Shown: positions 34,469-43,396, numbered from the stretch's first letter. The stretch: 64,000 nucleotides of DNA from Bernardetia sp042180575 (GCF_042180575.1 NZ_CP170094.1:5518001-5582000); one strand, 5' to 3'. Numbers and translations: made by a program. Notes: a model not told the origin generated them from the sequence alone.

Positions 34469-36151
34469 ATGCTTTTCGAATATAAATACGGTGGCAACAC
34501 CAACATCATAAATAATTCAGAGCAAACTTCGATGTCTTTTGCTCCTGATGCGCTTCGTGAACCTACCTTTTTTGTAGGAAAATTAGATAAAAAAATAAAT
34601 TTTCGTGAAGCAATTTCTGCGCTTCATCACGTTGTTGTTTCGGATTTGCGTTTCAAACCCAAAGACAAAACAGAATACAAAGCGTGGGCAGAAAAACAAG
34701 AACAAATTTGGCTTGCCGAATATATGGAATCATTTCAGATTGAGGAAGTAAAAGCCAAAACGGAGAAAATCAGAAAGGAATTAAACGAATCCTATAAAGA
34801 AAGTAATAAAATTTTACAGCCTTATTACACAGCACAGCGTGAATATTTCAAGTATCTCTATGAAAAAGATAAAGATGCTTGGTTTGTGCTTGACCCTGTA
34901 ATTACGGTTCATCCAGACGAGGTTTTTTTTGAATGTTTTAGTCAAGATGAATCTACGTATGGAAAATTGAGTTGTAGTTATAATGTTTTTAAGGAAATCA
35001 ATGAGTTTGAATGTGGAACTACAAATGTAGATTATTCATCTACTTTATATAATGAGTTTCAAAAAATTCGTAACTATAAAGAAACTGATTTCAAGATTGA
35101 CCCAAGTGGTTTTGAGGTTCAGACGACAAACGAAGAGAGTTATAAAGAAGTCAAAATTGATTTGCCTGATACGTGGGTGCGTGGATTTTTGCAAGTAAGT
35201 TCTGCTATGACTCTTCCTTCGACTACACTAGATTTACATCCAATGGATATTTTTAGTTTGTGTCAGTTTTTAAGACGATTTAAGGAGAAAAAAAGTCCTC
35301 GTTCGTTGCGTTTTGTGTTAGAACCAAATCAACCTATCAAAATAATTATTGAGCCTTGGAATAAGGAACTCATTTTTAATCGTTCGATTTATACAGGACA
35401 CGAATCTAAGGAAATTCGTATTTGGGGAAGAAGACGTATTTTGATTTTGGAAAGATTAATTCCAGTAGCCAAAAATTTCAAACTTGTTTTGCTTGGTTCT
35501 GGATTGCCTTCATTTTTTATAGCTGAATTAGAATCAGATATGACTTTTACGCTTGGTCTTTCGGGTTGGACTTCTAATGATTGGTCAAGAGCAGGAAATT
35601 TTGACTTGATGGCACCAAGAAGTGAAGTAGATGATTTTACTAAAAAAACAGTTTTTAATGCTTTAAAACAAAACTGGTTTGAGAGTTCGGCATCATTGGC
35701 TCGTCGTCTAAACTTAGATACAAAAACAGTTTCTTCTGCTTTGGCTGCCTACACACAGGCTGGACGAGTAATTTATGATTTGAAAATGGGCGTTTATCGT
35801 GTTCGTGAGCTTTCGAAAGACCCTTTACCAATGGATAAACTGCGTTTTGCTAGTGAAGAAGAAGAAAAAGCAACGAGTTTTATAAAAAATAATGGTGTAC
35901 AAGTAGAAATTGATACGACAAATTTTGTCAATAAAGACGGAGAAAAAAGTGAACGAATTGTTTTGAAAGGCAGAGTGAAAGATAAAAACACAACCTATCC
36001 AACACTTGTTCAGATAGATAATGATGAGCGAATTGTAGATGCAAGTTGTGAATGTAATTTTTATAAAATGAATAATCTTAGAAAAGGTGCGTGTGAACAT
36101 ATGTTGGCTACACGAATGTATTTTAATGAAATGAAGATGGAGAGGGTTTAA
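34469..36151 (+). CDS. Winged-helix SWIM zinc-finger protein (WHSWIM, retron-associated)
   Basis: 560 residues. The N-terminal 380 have no family that I know (LREPTFFVGKLDKKI, WGRRRILILERL, GLSGWTSNDWSRAGNFDLM). A winged helix follows at about 390-450 (SSASLARRLNLDTKTVSSAL, AAYTQAGRVIYD, GVYRVREL). The C-terminal SWIM zinc finger has CxC...CxH: C527, C529, C542 and H544 (ASCECNFYK, RKGACEHML). SWIM fingers bind DNA or protein. The pair of RT with WHSWIM protein recalls the retron type XIII of Mestre and colleagues (from memory). It lies at the end of the operon and a terminator follows. Confidence 0.85.
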   Translation: MLFEYKYGGNTNIINNSEQTSMSFAPDALREPTFFVGKLDKKINFREAISALHHVVVSDLRFKPKDKTEYKAWAEKQEQIWLAEYMESFQIEEVKAKTEKIRKELNESYKESNKILQPYYTAQREYFKYLYEKDKDAWFVLDPVITVHPDEVFFECFSQDESTYGKLSCSYNVFKEINEFECGTTNVDYSSTLYNEFQKIRNYKETDFKIDPSGFEVQTTNEESYKEVKIDLPDTWVRGFLQVSSAMTLPSTTLDLHPMDIFSLCQFLRRFKEKKSPRSLRFVLEPNQPIKIIIEPWNKELIFNRSIYTGHESKEIRIWGRRRILILERLIPVAKNFKLVLLGSGLPSFFIAELESDMTFTLGLSGWTSNDWSRAGNFDLMAPRSEVDDFTKKTVFNALKQNWFESSASLARRLNLDTKTVSSALAAYTQAGRVIYDLKMGVYRVRELSKDPLPMDKLRFASEEEEKATSFIKNNGVQVEIDTTNFVNKDGEKSERIVLKGRVKDKNTTYPTLVQIDNDERIVDASCECNFYKMNNLRKGACEHMLATRMYFNEMKMERV

Positions 36152-36176
36152 TTTTTTCCCTATCATCTTTTATATA

Positions 36177-36207
36177 AAACGCTATGAAATTTTTTCATAG
36201 TGTTTTT
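36177..36207 (+). terminator. Terminator of the retron operon
   Basis: AAAC-G-CTATGAAA (36177-36189), loop TTT, TTTCATAG-T-GTTT with one G-U pair, then TTCTTTT. It lies 25 bases after the WHSWIM stop. Confidence 0.85.
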
Positions 36208-36325
36208 CTTTTACAGAAATTTAAGTTTTAGACCAATTTCTCAAAACTTTATTTTATAACAAATCGTAGTTTAGATACTAGCAAGAATATAATTTATGTC
36301 CTAATTAATATTTTTTACTTTACTT

Positions 36326-37363
36326 ATGAAATCTCCACCTTTTCTAACACCCAAAGATACTATTCGTTTGATTGCTCCTTCTGGAATTGTAGAGCCTGAT
36401 AATATAGAACAAGCTGTTGAATGGATAATGGAAAATGGTTTTACTCCAAAAGTCGGGATTCATTTAACAGATAATTTTTTTCGTTTTGCAGCAACTGATG
36501 AGCATCGATTATTTGACCTTCAACGAGCCTTAGATTGTAAGGAAACAAAAGCGATTTGGTGTATTCGTGGTGGATATGGAATGGGACGTATTTTGGATAA
36601 ACTCAACTGGGATAAATTTTTAGAAAATCCCAAATGGCTCATCGGTTTTAGTGATATTACAGCTATTCATCTAAAAATAAATCAATTAGGTTTTCAAAGT
36701 ATGCATGGTTTTATGCCTGTTCAGTTTAAGTATTTATATCAACCTCAAACTAATTTAGAAGCTCAAAAAGCATTTACAAATTCTCAGAAAGTACAAATTC
36801 AACAGAGTAAAAAAGGTGAAAAAGGAGTGAGAAATACTCTTCAGCAAAATACAAGTGAAATGTCTGATAAAATTCAGATTGAAAAATCTATACAAAGTTT
36901 TTTACAAGCTCTATTAGGTAAATCATATCAAATTAACTCTTTATCTCATCCAAAAAATGAATTAGGAGAAACAGAAGGAGAAATAATAGGAGGAAATCTA
37001 AGTATGATAATCAACAGTCTTGCTACTCCCACCGAAATAAATACAGATAATAAAATTCTTTTTTTAGAAGAAGTAGGCGAAAATCTTTATGCTGTTGATA
37101 GAATGCTTTGGCAACTTTACCGAGCAGGAAAATTTAAAAACTTAAAAGGAATTGTTGTAGGAAGTTTTTCAGGTTCAAAGCAAACTGCCCAGCAATTTGG
37201 TTTTTCAGTCGAACAAATGATTATAGATTTGGTAAAAGAATACAATTATCCTGTTGCTTTTAATTTTCCAATCGGACATACTTCTCAGAATGAAACTGTT
37301 ATCTGTGGTGCAAACATAATTTTTGAAGTGAATAAAGAAGGTGGAATTTTGAAGTTTTTATAA
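36326..37363 (+). CDS. LD-carboxypeptidase (S66 family, LdcA-type)
   Basis: 345 residues. S66 serine peptidases cut the terminal D-Ala from the tetrapeptide of recycled murein. Motifs: DTIRLIAPSGIV near the N-terminus, WCIRGGYGMGRIL, the Ser nucleophile in IGFSDITAIH, the catalytic Glu in FLEEVGENLYAVDRML, and the His in FPIGHTSQN. A variable insertion of about 65 residues (145-210, NSQKVQIQQSKKGEKG and so on) interrupts the domain. Cytoplasmic by lack of signal. The gene is separate from lpxB by a hairpin. Confidence 0.9.
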   Translation: MKSPPFLTPKDTIRLIAPSGIVEPDNIEQAVEWIMENGFTPKVGIHLTDNFFRFAATDEHRLFDLQRALDCKETKAIWCIRGGYGMGRILDKLNWDKFLENPKWLIGFSDITAIHLKINQLGFQSMHGFMPVQFKYLYQPQTNLEAQKAFTNSQKVQIQQSKKGEKGVRNTLQQNTSEMSDKIQIEKSIQSFLQALLGKSYQINSLSHPKNELGETEGEIIGGNLSMIINSLATPTEINTDNKILFLEEVGENLYAVDRMLWQLYRAGKFKNLKGIVVGSFSGSKQTAQQFGFSVEQMIIDLVKEYNYPVAFNFPIGHTSQNETVICGANIIFEVNKEGGILKFL

Positions 37364-37391
37364 AATTCAATATAATTATCAGTATTTGTAG

Positions 37392-37411
37392 GGAAAAGGC
37401 ACGCCTTTTCC
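37392..37411. repeat. Perfect hairpin GGAAAAGGC-ac-GCCTTTTCC
   Basis: A 9-bp perfect stem with a 2-base loop between the LD-carboxypeptidase and lpxB, followed by TAATTTTG. It may end the first gene's message or be a palindromic repeat. Confidence 0.7.
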
Positions 37412-37443
37412 TAATTTTGTGTTTTATCAAAAACAAAACATCA

Positions 37444-38628
37444 ATGCGTTTCTACATCATTGCTGGCGAAAAGTCAGGCGATTTACATGCTTCTAATTTA
37501 GTAAATGCTCTTAAAAAAGAATATCCAACAGCTATTTTTAGAGGTTTTGGAGGCGATTTGATGGAAAAAAATGGCGTAACACTTGCCAAACATTACCGAG
37601 AAACTGCTTTTATGGGTTTCTTTGAAGTTGTTCAAAATTTGGGAACAATTAGAAAATTACTGTCATTCTGCAAAAAAGATATTTTAGAATTTAAACCAGA
37701 TGCCGTTATTTTTGTAGATTACCCAGGGTTCAATCTGCGAATAGCAAAGTATTTAAGAAATTATTTTATTAAAAACTCTACTTCTCAAAACATAAAAACG
37801 CCAAAACTATTCTATTATATTTCTCCAAAACTTTGGGCGTGGAATCAATCAAGAGCCAAACAAATTAAAAGAAACATCGATTATATGTTTTCTATCCTGC
37901 CTTTCGAAATTGAGTTTTATAAAAAATTTGATTTTGATAGAATAACGTATGTCGGAAATCCTCTTTTTGATGCAATAGAAAATTATAAACCAAATGATAA
38001 TTTTTTAATGGAAAATAATTTGAAAGACAAAGTAGAAGGTTCTAATCAGAAAATAATTGCCCTTTTGGCAGGAAGTAGAAAGCAGGAAGTAAAGTCGCTT
38101 TTGCCTGTAATGATAGAAGTTGTTAAGAAATTCAAGCAAAAAGCAGAAGTAAATACGATTGATTATAAATTTATTTTGGCTGGTGTTTCTAGTTTAGATG
38201 AGAGTTTGTATGATGAGGCAAAAGAAAATGGAATTGATGTGATTTTTGAGCAAACCTATGATTTGCTTTCTCATGCAGATGTCGCCATTGTTGCTTCTGG
38301 AACAGCTACGTTAGAAACAGCACTTTTTGAAGTTCCTCAAGTGGTAATTTATAAAGTAAATGCAATTACGTATCAGATTGCAAAATTAGTAATTAAAGTA
38401 AAATGGGTTTCTCTTGTCAATCTGATTGCAAATAAAGAGATTGTAAAAGAGCTTTTACAGCAAGATGCCTCAGCAGAAAACATTAGTCAAGAATTAGAAT
38501 TACTTTTAGATACAAAAAGTGAGCGATATAATTTTATGAAAAAAGAATATATTGCTCTCAAAAATCAAATTCAGACAGAAGGAGTTTCGGTTAGGACAGC
38601 TAAGAAAGTAAAGGAAATTTTGGTATAA
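37444..38628 (+). CDS. lpxB: Lipid-A-disaccharide synthase
   Basis: 394 residues from the ATG at 37444 (MRFYIIAGEKSGDLHAS). A TTG 27 bases upstream extends the frame but adds residues not in the family. GT19 glycosyltransferase that joins UDP-2,3-diacylglucosamine to lipid X, on the inner face of the inner membrane. Motifs: IIAGEKSGDLHAS, FRGFGGDLMEKNGV, AVIFVDYPGFNLR, YYISPKLWAWNQSR, FILAGVSSL, VASGTATLETALFEVPQVV. It shows that the organism makes lipid A. A run of heptamer repeats begins directly after its stop. Confidence 0.95.
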   Translation: MRFYIIAGEKSGDLHASNLVNALKKEYPTAIFRGFGGDLMEKNGVTLAKHYRETAFMGFFEVVQNLGTIRKLLSFCKKDILEFKPDAVIFVDYPGFNLRIAKYLRNYFIKNSTSQNIKTPKLFYYISPKLWAWNQSRAKQIKRNIDYMFSILPFEIEFYKKFDFDRITYVGNPLFDAIENYKPNDNFLMENNLKDKVEGSNQKIIALLAGSRKQEVKSLLPVMIEVVKKFKQKAEVNTIDYKFILAGVSSLDESLYDEAKENGIDVIFEQTYDLLSHADVAIVASGTATLETALFEVPQVVIYKVNAITYQIAKLVIKVKWVSLVNLIANKEIVKELLQQDASAENISQELELLLDTKSERYNFMKKEYIALKNQIQTEGVSVRTAKKVKEILV

Positions 38629-38656
38629 ATTACGAATTACGAATTACGAATTACGA
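38629..38656. repeat. Tandem heptamer (ATTACGA)x4
   Basis: Four perfect copies of ATTACGA directly after the lpxB stop; the inverse of the heptamer at 28910-28937. Such runs are prone to changes in copy number. Confidence 0.9.
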
Positions 38657-38679
38657 ATTTTTCTTCAGTAAATAATTTT

Positions 38680-38822
38680 TGGTTCTCTGACAATTTTTGC
38701 ACTATGTCGTTGGTGGGACACCAACAACGGCAGGTTATAGCCGTTGTCGGTGTCTCCACCGACAACCATCAATATTCAAAATTCGAATAAAATCAATAAG
38801 GTGCAAAAATTGTCAAACAACC
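38680..38822. mobile_element. Small inverted-repeat element holding a paired REP
   Basis: The ends TGACAATTTTTGCAC (38688-38702) and GTGCAAAAATTGTCA (38801-38815) are a 15-bp perfect inverted repeat, and the longer ends resemble those of the 294-bp element at 42075-42368. The inside carries two palindromes in opposite directions, GTTGGTG-gga-CACCAAC (38709-38725) and GTCGGTG-tctc-CACCGAC (38746-38763), joined by CAACGGC/GCCGTTG, so that the 60 bases can fold as a cross. No ORF of note. Confidence 0.7.
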
Positions 38823-38835
38823 TATTTTTTTTATC

Positions 38836-38859
38836 TCAACGAGAGCAAAATCTCGTTGA
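38836..38859. repeat. Hairpin TCAACGAGA-gcaaaa-TCTCGTTGA
   Basis: A 9-bp perfect stem (38836-38844 and 38851-38859) right after the inverted-repeat element and 32 bases before the next ORF. Confidence 0.65.
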
Positions 38860-38891
38860 TGGTTATTTTAGTAATAGTTAAAAAGTAAAAA

Positions 38892-39377
38892 ATGAAATAT
38901 TACAATTTAGTTGCAGAATGTAAAGGCTACGAATCGGCGCAAGAATTTTGTGCTTATTTTAGAGAAAATATTCCTGTTTTATCGAATGGAAAACGAATAG
39001 CCTCCGAAGCAAATGCAGTTCGTAGAGGTGATGGATATTGGATAGCTTGTGTTTCTTTTGAAGGACTTTTTGCTTTTGATAGTGAAGAAGAATTGGAATA
39101 TGCTCAAAAAAATGCACTCTCAGCTACCGTAAATCCGACCTTTTTGCAAGAAGCTGTGTCAGAGATTTTTTCTTTACTTTCGGTTGCTCCTTCATATATG
39201 GCAGCAGCTTTTGGAGTAGATGCGATTGATGCGTTTTCTCAAATGTCTATTGAGGAAATTATTTTGCAAAACTCTTCTTTTGGCTATCTTTTTTTAATTG
39301 ATTCGGCTTGGGAACGACTTGGCGAACCCAAAGGATTTGAAGTGTTTTCAGAAGGATATTATTGGAATCCGAACTAG
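38892..39377 (+). CDS. Unknown soluble protein
   Basis: 161 residues, no signal peptide or membrane segment. N-terminal MKYYNLVAECKGYESAQEFC, then EANAVRRGDGYWIACVSFEG and helical AVSEIFSLLSVAPSYMAAAF, ending FSEGYYWNPN. I do not recognise the family. Codon use looks normal for this window, and the frame is free of low complexity, so it is likely a real gene. Palindromes lie on both sides. Confidence 0.6.
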   Translation: MKYYNLVAECKGYESAQEFCAYFRENIPVLSNGKRIASEANAVRRGDGYWIACVSFEGLFAFDSEEELEYAQKNALSATVNPTFLQEAVSEIFSLLSVAPSYMAAAFGVDAIDAFSQMSIEEIILQNSSFGYLFLIDSAWERLGEPKGFEVFSEGYYWNPN

Positions 39378-39384
39378 AGTATAT

Positions 39385-39410
39385 GTCGTTGGTGGGACAC
39401 CAACAACGGC
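39385..39410. repeat. REP-like palindrome
   Basis: GTTGGTG-gga-CACCAAC (39388-39404) followed by AACGGC, the same sequence as the first palindrome at 38709. It begins seven bases after the stop of the preceding gene and may end its message. Confidence 0.85.
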
Positions 39411-39563
39411 ATAAGGTCAGCGAATGATTTACAGGATTTGTATGATGAATTACAGGATAAATGCAATTTCAATTCATACTTATGGCTGATACATAACTCA
39501 GTTTCATTAATGTATTGTCCTGTAATTATCATAGATATCATAAAAATTCCTAGCTAATTAATT

Positions 39564-40271
39564 CTAAAAACCTTTTTCTCCCAAAAGGGGAACAAAACGA
39601 AAACCACCAAAATTTTCTTGTTCGATAGTTTTTTCGTCTTTTTTTGTATAGCGACACATAATTTGACTTTCTTGGCTACCCACAGGAACAATTATTTGTC
39701 CTCCTACTTTTAATTGATTAAACCATTCTTTAAATACTTGGGGAGAATTTGGTGTGGCTGCTGTTACCAAAATCCTATCATAAGGAGCATTTTTAGCATA
39801 TCCTTTCGAACCATCTCCACAAGTTAAATTTACATTTTGAAAGTCAAATTCTCTTGAATAATTACTCAAATTTTCTAATGTCTGTTTTGCTTTTTGATGT
39901 AGATTTTCGTGATATTCTATGCTTGTAATTTGTGCTTTTTTATTCTTGCAAATTTGTGTTAAAATAGCCGTTTGGTAGCTTGAGCCTGTTCCGATTTCTA
40001 ATATTTTTAGAATAGTGTTTGATTCAATTTCTTGCACATTCAAAAGTTCACTTTGATAAGCAACTGTATAAGGTTGAGAAATTGTTTGTCCTTCTCCAAT
40101 AGAAAAGGCTTTGTTTTGATAAGCATGTTGTAAAAAAGCACTGTCCATAAAAAAATGTCTAGGAACTGTCAAGATAGCATCTAAAACTTGTTCATTTTTT
40201 ATTCCCATTTCTATAATTTCATCGACAAGCTGTCTTCTTAATCCTTGGTGTTTATACGTATCTTTTTGCAT
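39564..40271 (-). CDS. pcm: Protein-L-isoaspartate O-methyltransferase
   Basis: 235 residues. Uses SAM to methylate abnormal isoaspartyl residues in damaged proteins so that they can return to normal. Motifs: LRRQLVDEIIEMGI at the N-terminus, VPRHFFMD, IGEGQTISQPYTVAYQSEL, the SAM motif ILEIGTGSSYQTAIL, and CGDGSKGYAKNAPYDRILV. These are the full family set. Single-gene unit, convergent with the unknown gene at 38892. Confidence 0.95.
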   Translation of the reverse strand: MQKDTYKHQGLRRQLVDEIIEMGIKNEQVLDAILTVPRHFFMDSAFLQHAYQNKAFSIGEGQTISQPYTVAYQSELLNVQEIESNTILKILEIGTGSSYQTAILTQICKNKKAQITSIEYHENLHQKAKQTLENLSNYSREFDFQNVNLTCGDGSKGYAKNAPYDRILVTAATPNSPQVFKEWFNQLKVGGQIIVPVGSQESQIMCRYTKKDEKTIEQENFGGFRFVPLLGEKGF

Positions 40272-40536
40272 TTTTTTTATATTACTGTGTTTTAAAAAGG
40301 CAAGCCATTTTAGCTTTTGCTGAGTTTTAGTTTCCTACTATACTATTTTTTATTAGCTATTCATTCAAGTTAAGAATTTATTTTACCATTTACCATTAAT
40401 AATTTGCCATTTCTTAGTGTTTCTACAATTGATATTCTTATAAAAAAGTAATGCAAATTTATCTTTTTTCTAAACCAATACAAATAAAATTAGTTCGATG
40501 AAAATGATATACAAAACCAACCAGCAAATAAAATAA

Positions 40537-42030
40537 ATGAATCCTACAACTAAAAATAACAATCATAATCATTTCGATGTTTTGATAATCGGTGCAGGAC
40601 TTTCAGGAATTGGTGCAGCTCATTACATTCAAACTCGTTGTCCTGACCGTTCTTATGCCATTTTGGAAATGCGTGATGCTATTGGTGGAACATGGGATTT
40701 GTTTCGCTACCCCAGTATTCGTTCAGATTCGGATATGTACACCCTCGGTTATGCGTTTCGTCCTTGGAAAGAAGCCAAAGCGATTGCAGATGGTTCTTCT
40801 ATTCTTAATTATATTCGACAGACGGCCATTGACGAACAAATTGATAAAAAAATTCAGTTTAATAGACGTTTGGTTTTGGCAAATTGGTCTTCAAAAGATA
40901 AGGTTTGGAACATCGAAACAGTTAGTAAAAATAAAGATACACAAGAAGAAGAAATCATAAACTATTCGTGTAATTTTCTTTTGATGTGTAGTGGTTATTA
41001 CAATTATGATGAAGGTTATACACCTGATTTTGAAGGTTTTGATGAATTTGAAGGCACGATTGTACACCCTCAAAAATGGACTTCAGATATTGATTATCAA
41101 GATAAAAAAGTAGTCGTTATTGGAAGTGGTGCAACTGCCGTAACACTCGTTCCAGAGCTTGCCAAAAAAGCAGAATTAGTAACTATGTTGCAGCGTTCGC
41201 CTACCTATATTATTTCCCAACCTTCAAAAGATAAAATTGCTGATTTTTTTAGAAAAATTTTCCCTTCCAAAATTGCCTATCAATTTAATAGATGGAAAAA
41301 CGTATTGTTTAGTTTATTCTTTTACAAGCTCGCCATAAAAAAGCCAAATTTTGTAAAAAAATATATCAAAACACAAACTCGTAAAACATTAGGCAAAAAT
41401 TATGATGTAGATAAACACTTTACACCAAAATACGACCCTTGGAAGCAACGTCTTTGTTTAGTTCCTGATAACGACCTTTTTGATGCAATTAAAGAAAAAA
41501 AAGCAGAAATTGTAACGGATAATATTAAAAAGTTTACTCAAAAAGGAATTTTATTAAAATCTGGAAAAGAAATAGAAACTGATTTAATAGTAACTGCCAC
41601 AGGCTTAAAACTAGATATTATGAGTGGAATAACACTCAAAAAAGACAATGAAAAACTAGAATTACCCAACCATTATATGTATCGTGGAATGATGTTTTCA
41701 GATATTCCGAATATGGCAATTTGTGTCGGTTATACCAATGCGTCTTGGACACTCAAAACTGATTTGACGTGTGTATATGTGTGTCGTTTGCTCAATCACA
41801 TGAAGAAAAATAACTTTGATATTTGTACACCTCATTTGACACAAGAACTAGAAGATACTTTTTCGAATGAGCCTATTCTTGATTTTAATTCGTCGTATGT
41901 TTTGCGTTCGATTGATGCACTCCCAAAACAAGGTTCGAAAATTCCTTGGAAGCTAAATCAAAATTATCCTTTAGATATTATGACAATAAAATATAGTTCG
42001 TTGGAAGATGAAGCATTGAAATATAATTAG
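40537..42030 (+). CDS. Flavin-dependent monooxygenase (BVMO/FMO-like)
   Basis: 497 residues. FAD site VLIIGAGLSGIGAAHYI near residue 12, GGTWDLFRYPSIRSDSDMY, a second Rossmann motif VVVIGSGATAVTLVPEL for NADPH (about residue 190), and between them FEGTIVHPQKWTSD, which fits the Baeyer-Villiger/FMO fingerprint FxGxxxHxxxW with Thr at the final position. It uses NADPH and oxygen to oxidise a ketone or a heteroatom; the substrate is unknown. Cytosolic or membrane associated. An inverted-repeat element begins 45 bases after the stop. Confidence 0.88.
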   Translation: MNPTTKNNNHNHFDVLIIGAGLSGIGAAHYIQTRCPDRSYAILEMRDAIGGTWDLFRYPSIRSDSDMYTLGYAFRPWKEAKAIADGSSILNYIRQTAIDEQIDKKIQFNRRLVLANWSSKDKVWNIETVSKNKDTQEEEIINYSCNFLLMCSGYYNYDEGYTPDFEGFDEFEGTIVHPQKWTSDIDYQDKKVVVIGSGATAVTLVPELAKKAELVTMLQRSPTYIISQPSKDKIADFFRKIFPSKIAYQFNRWKNVLFSLFFYKLAIKKPNFVKKYIKTQTRKTLGKNYDVDKHFTPKYDPWKQRLCLVPDNDLFDAIKEKKAEIVTDNIKKFTQKGILLKSGKEIETDLIVTATGLKLDIMSGITLKKDNEKLELPNHYMYRGMMFSDIPNMAICVGYTNASWTLKTDLTCVYVCRLLNHMKKNNFDICTPHLTQELEDTFSNEPILDFNSSYVLRSIDALPKQGSKIPWKLNQNYPLDIMTIKYSSLEDEALKYN

Positions 42031-42495
42031 AGTTGATATAAAAGGCTAATTTGAATGATTTTTAGAAATATTTTTGGTTATCTGACAATTTTTGTAAAGT
42101 TTTGATTTTTACTCTGTTAGGAGTTTTATATTGGTAAAAAAATAGAAACGTTAAAACTCATCTACTCCGTAGGAGTTGTATAGCATTTTTTACTACCTAT
42201 TCTAAATGCTACCAATGTGTAGTTCCTAACGGAACAGAATACAGTTTCTAGCTTCTTAACTTTGCTACCAATATCAAGTTCCTACGGAACAGAAAGGCAA
42301 ATAAGTGTATTAATGAGTTGTAATTTAACTACCATGTTACACACTCCACAAAAATTGTCAGATAACCATATTCTTTTGCAAATTTCATTATAAAAAAACA
42401 GAATTTAGAAATCTTTTTTTTGGATTTTAACGTGAAAATAGATATTCAAACTATCTTTAACTTTCCGTTTCAAAAACTGTGTTAATTTTCTTTCA
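42031..42495. other. Intergenic region almost filled by an inverted-repeat element
   Basis: 465 bases. Most is the element at 42075-42368. Outside it I see only A+T-rich sequence, with no ORF. Confidence 0.6.
42075..42368. mobile_element. 294-bp MITE-like element with 21-bp perfect terminal inverted repeats
   Basis: The ends are TGGTTATCTGACAATTTTTG plus T (42075-42095) and the exact complement (42348-42368). The inside has repeated modules: GCTACCAAT with TTCCTAACGGAACAG, and again GCTACCAATAT with TTCCTACGGAACAG, and ACTCCGTAGGAGTT near 42167. No ORF and no clear target duplication was found. The element at 38680-38822 has related ends. Confidence 0.8.
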
Positions 42496-43329
42496 ATGAA
42501 CTACAAATCACACAAACTAAATTCTCAAAATCATTCTCACATCATAGGAAGACAAGATTCTGTTACAGGCGATACAATCAAACCAAATGATGAAGTTGTT
42601 TTTTGTAGTGCTTGTCAGTCTGTTTTTTTAGTGGAAAGTTGGGAGTATATGAACCAAAAACATTGTAATCAGACTGAAACACTTGGTTTTGTTCCTACAC
42701 CAATTCCGACTTTAAGAGCTAAAAAGAAAGCTAGAGGAAAGAATAATGATGATAAATTAATTTTTGAAATTGGAAATAGTAATATTTTGTACTTACTTTT
42801 TATCGTTCCAGTAATTTTATCCTTAGTAGGCATAAACATAAATCATTGGGTAGCTAGTTTATTTATTTTAGCAGCTATTTTTTCTTATGTAGGATTACTT
42901 ATTATCATTTATACTAAAAAGCTAAAGGAAAATAAGCTAATCAGAAAAGCCTTGAGAGTACACAAAAATACAGTTAAAGTATTAGAAACAGGAATAGAGC
43001 TACAAAATGATAAGTTTTATTCGTATTACGAAATACAAAAAATAGAATATGTCAAGAAAAAAAACTTAGATTTTTCTTTCAAACAAACAGATATATATTT
43101 GAATCTTTATTTGAAGAACGGAGAAGTTATAAAACAAGAACTACCCTCTAAATCTTACGAAAATACCAAATCATTTCTTTTTGCCCTTGCTTGGGCTGCA
43201 CAGTTTACAGAAATACACTATTATACTAGAGACAAAAAAGAAATAGGAATTGCAAAAAGTATACAAAGAAATTATACAGGAAGAATTATAGCAAGCCGAA
43301 ATTATACACAAATAGAAAACACAGACTAA
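42496..43329 (+). CDS. Membrane protein with N-terminal Cys-rich (RING/zinc-ribbon-like) segment
   Basis: 277 residues. The N-terminal 60 have DEVVFCSACQSVFLVESWEY and later KHCNQ, resembling prokaryotic RING or zinc-ribbon modules (C-x2-C with further ligands). Two membrane helices follow (ILYLLFIVPVILSLVGI and SLFILAAIFSYVGLLIIIY, about 95-150). The C-terminal domain (about 160-260) has an alternating pattern as in PH-like membrane-edge domains (ELQNDKFYSYYEIQKIEYV). I do not know its role; RING-like parts could bind partners. Confidence in the RING call is low. Confidence 0.6.
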   Translation: MNYKSHKLNSQNHSHIIGRQDSVTGDTIKPNDEVVFCSACQSVFLVESWEYMNQKHCNQTETLGFVPTPIPTLRAKKKARGKNNDDKLIFEIGNSNILYLLFIVPVILSLVGININHWVASLFILAAIFSYVGLLIIIYTKKLKENKLIRKALRVHKNTVKVLETGIELQNDKFYSYYEIQKIEYVKKKNLDFSFKQTDIYLNLYLKNGEVIKQELPSKSYENTKSFLFALAWAAQFTEIHYYTRDKKEIGIAKSIQRNYTGRIIASRNYTQIENTD

Positions 43330-43396
43330 AAAAATAAAATTTCAATCTGTGTTGTGTTTTTTAGACGAACACTAAAGTATTCGGTACAATTTTATT

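Noticed and set aside
37417..37443. TTG start for lpxB
   Set aside because: The nine extra residues are not in the family and the ATG at 37444 begins the conserved MRFYIIAGEKSGD.
38697..38888. Small ORF at 38697-38888
   Set aside because: It is a reading of the two palindromes and the hairpin (RCRCLHRQ), not a gene.
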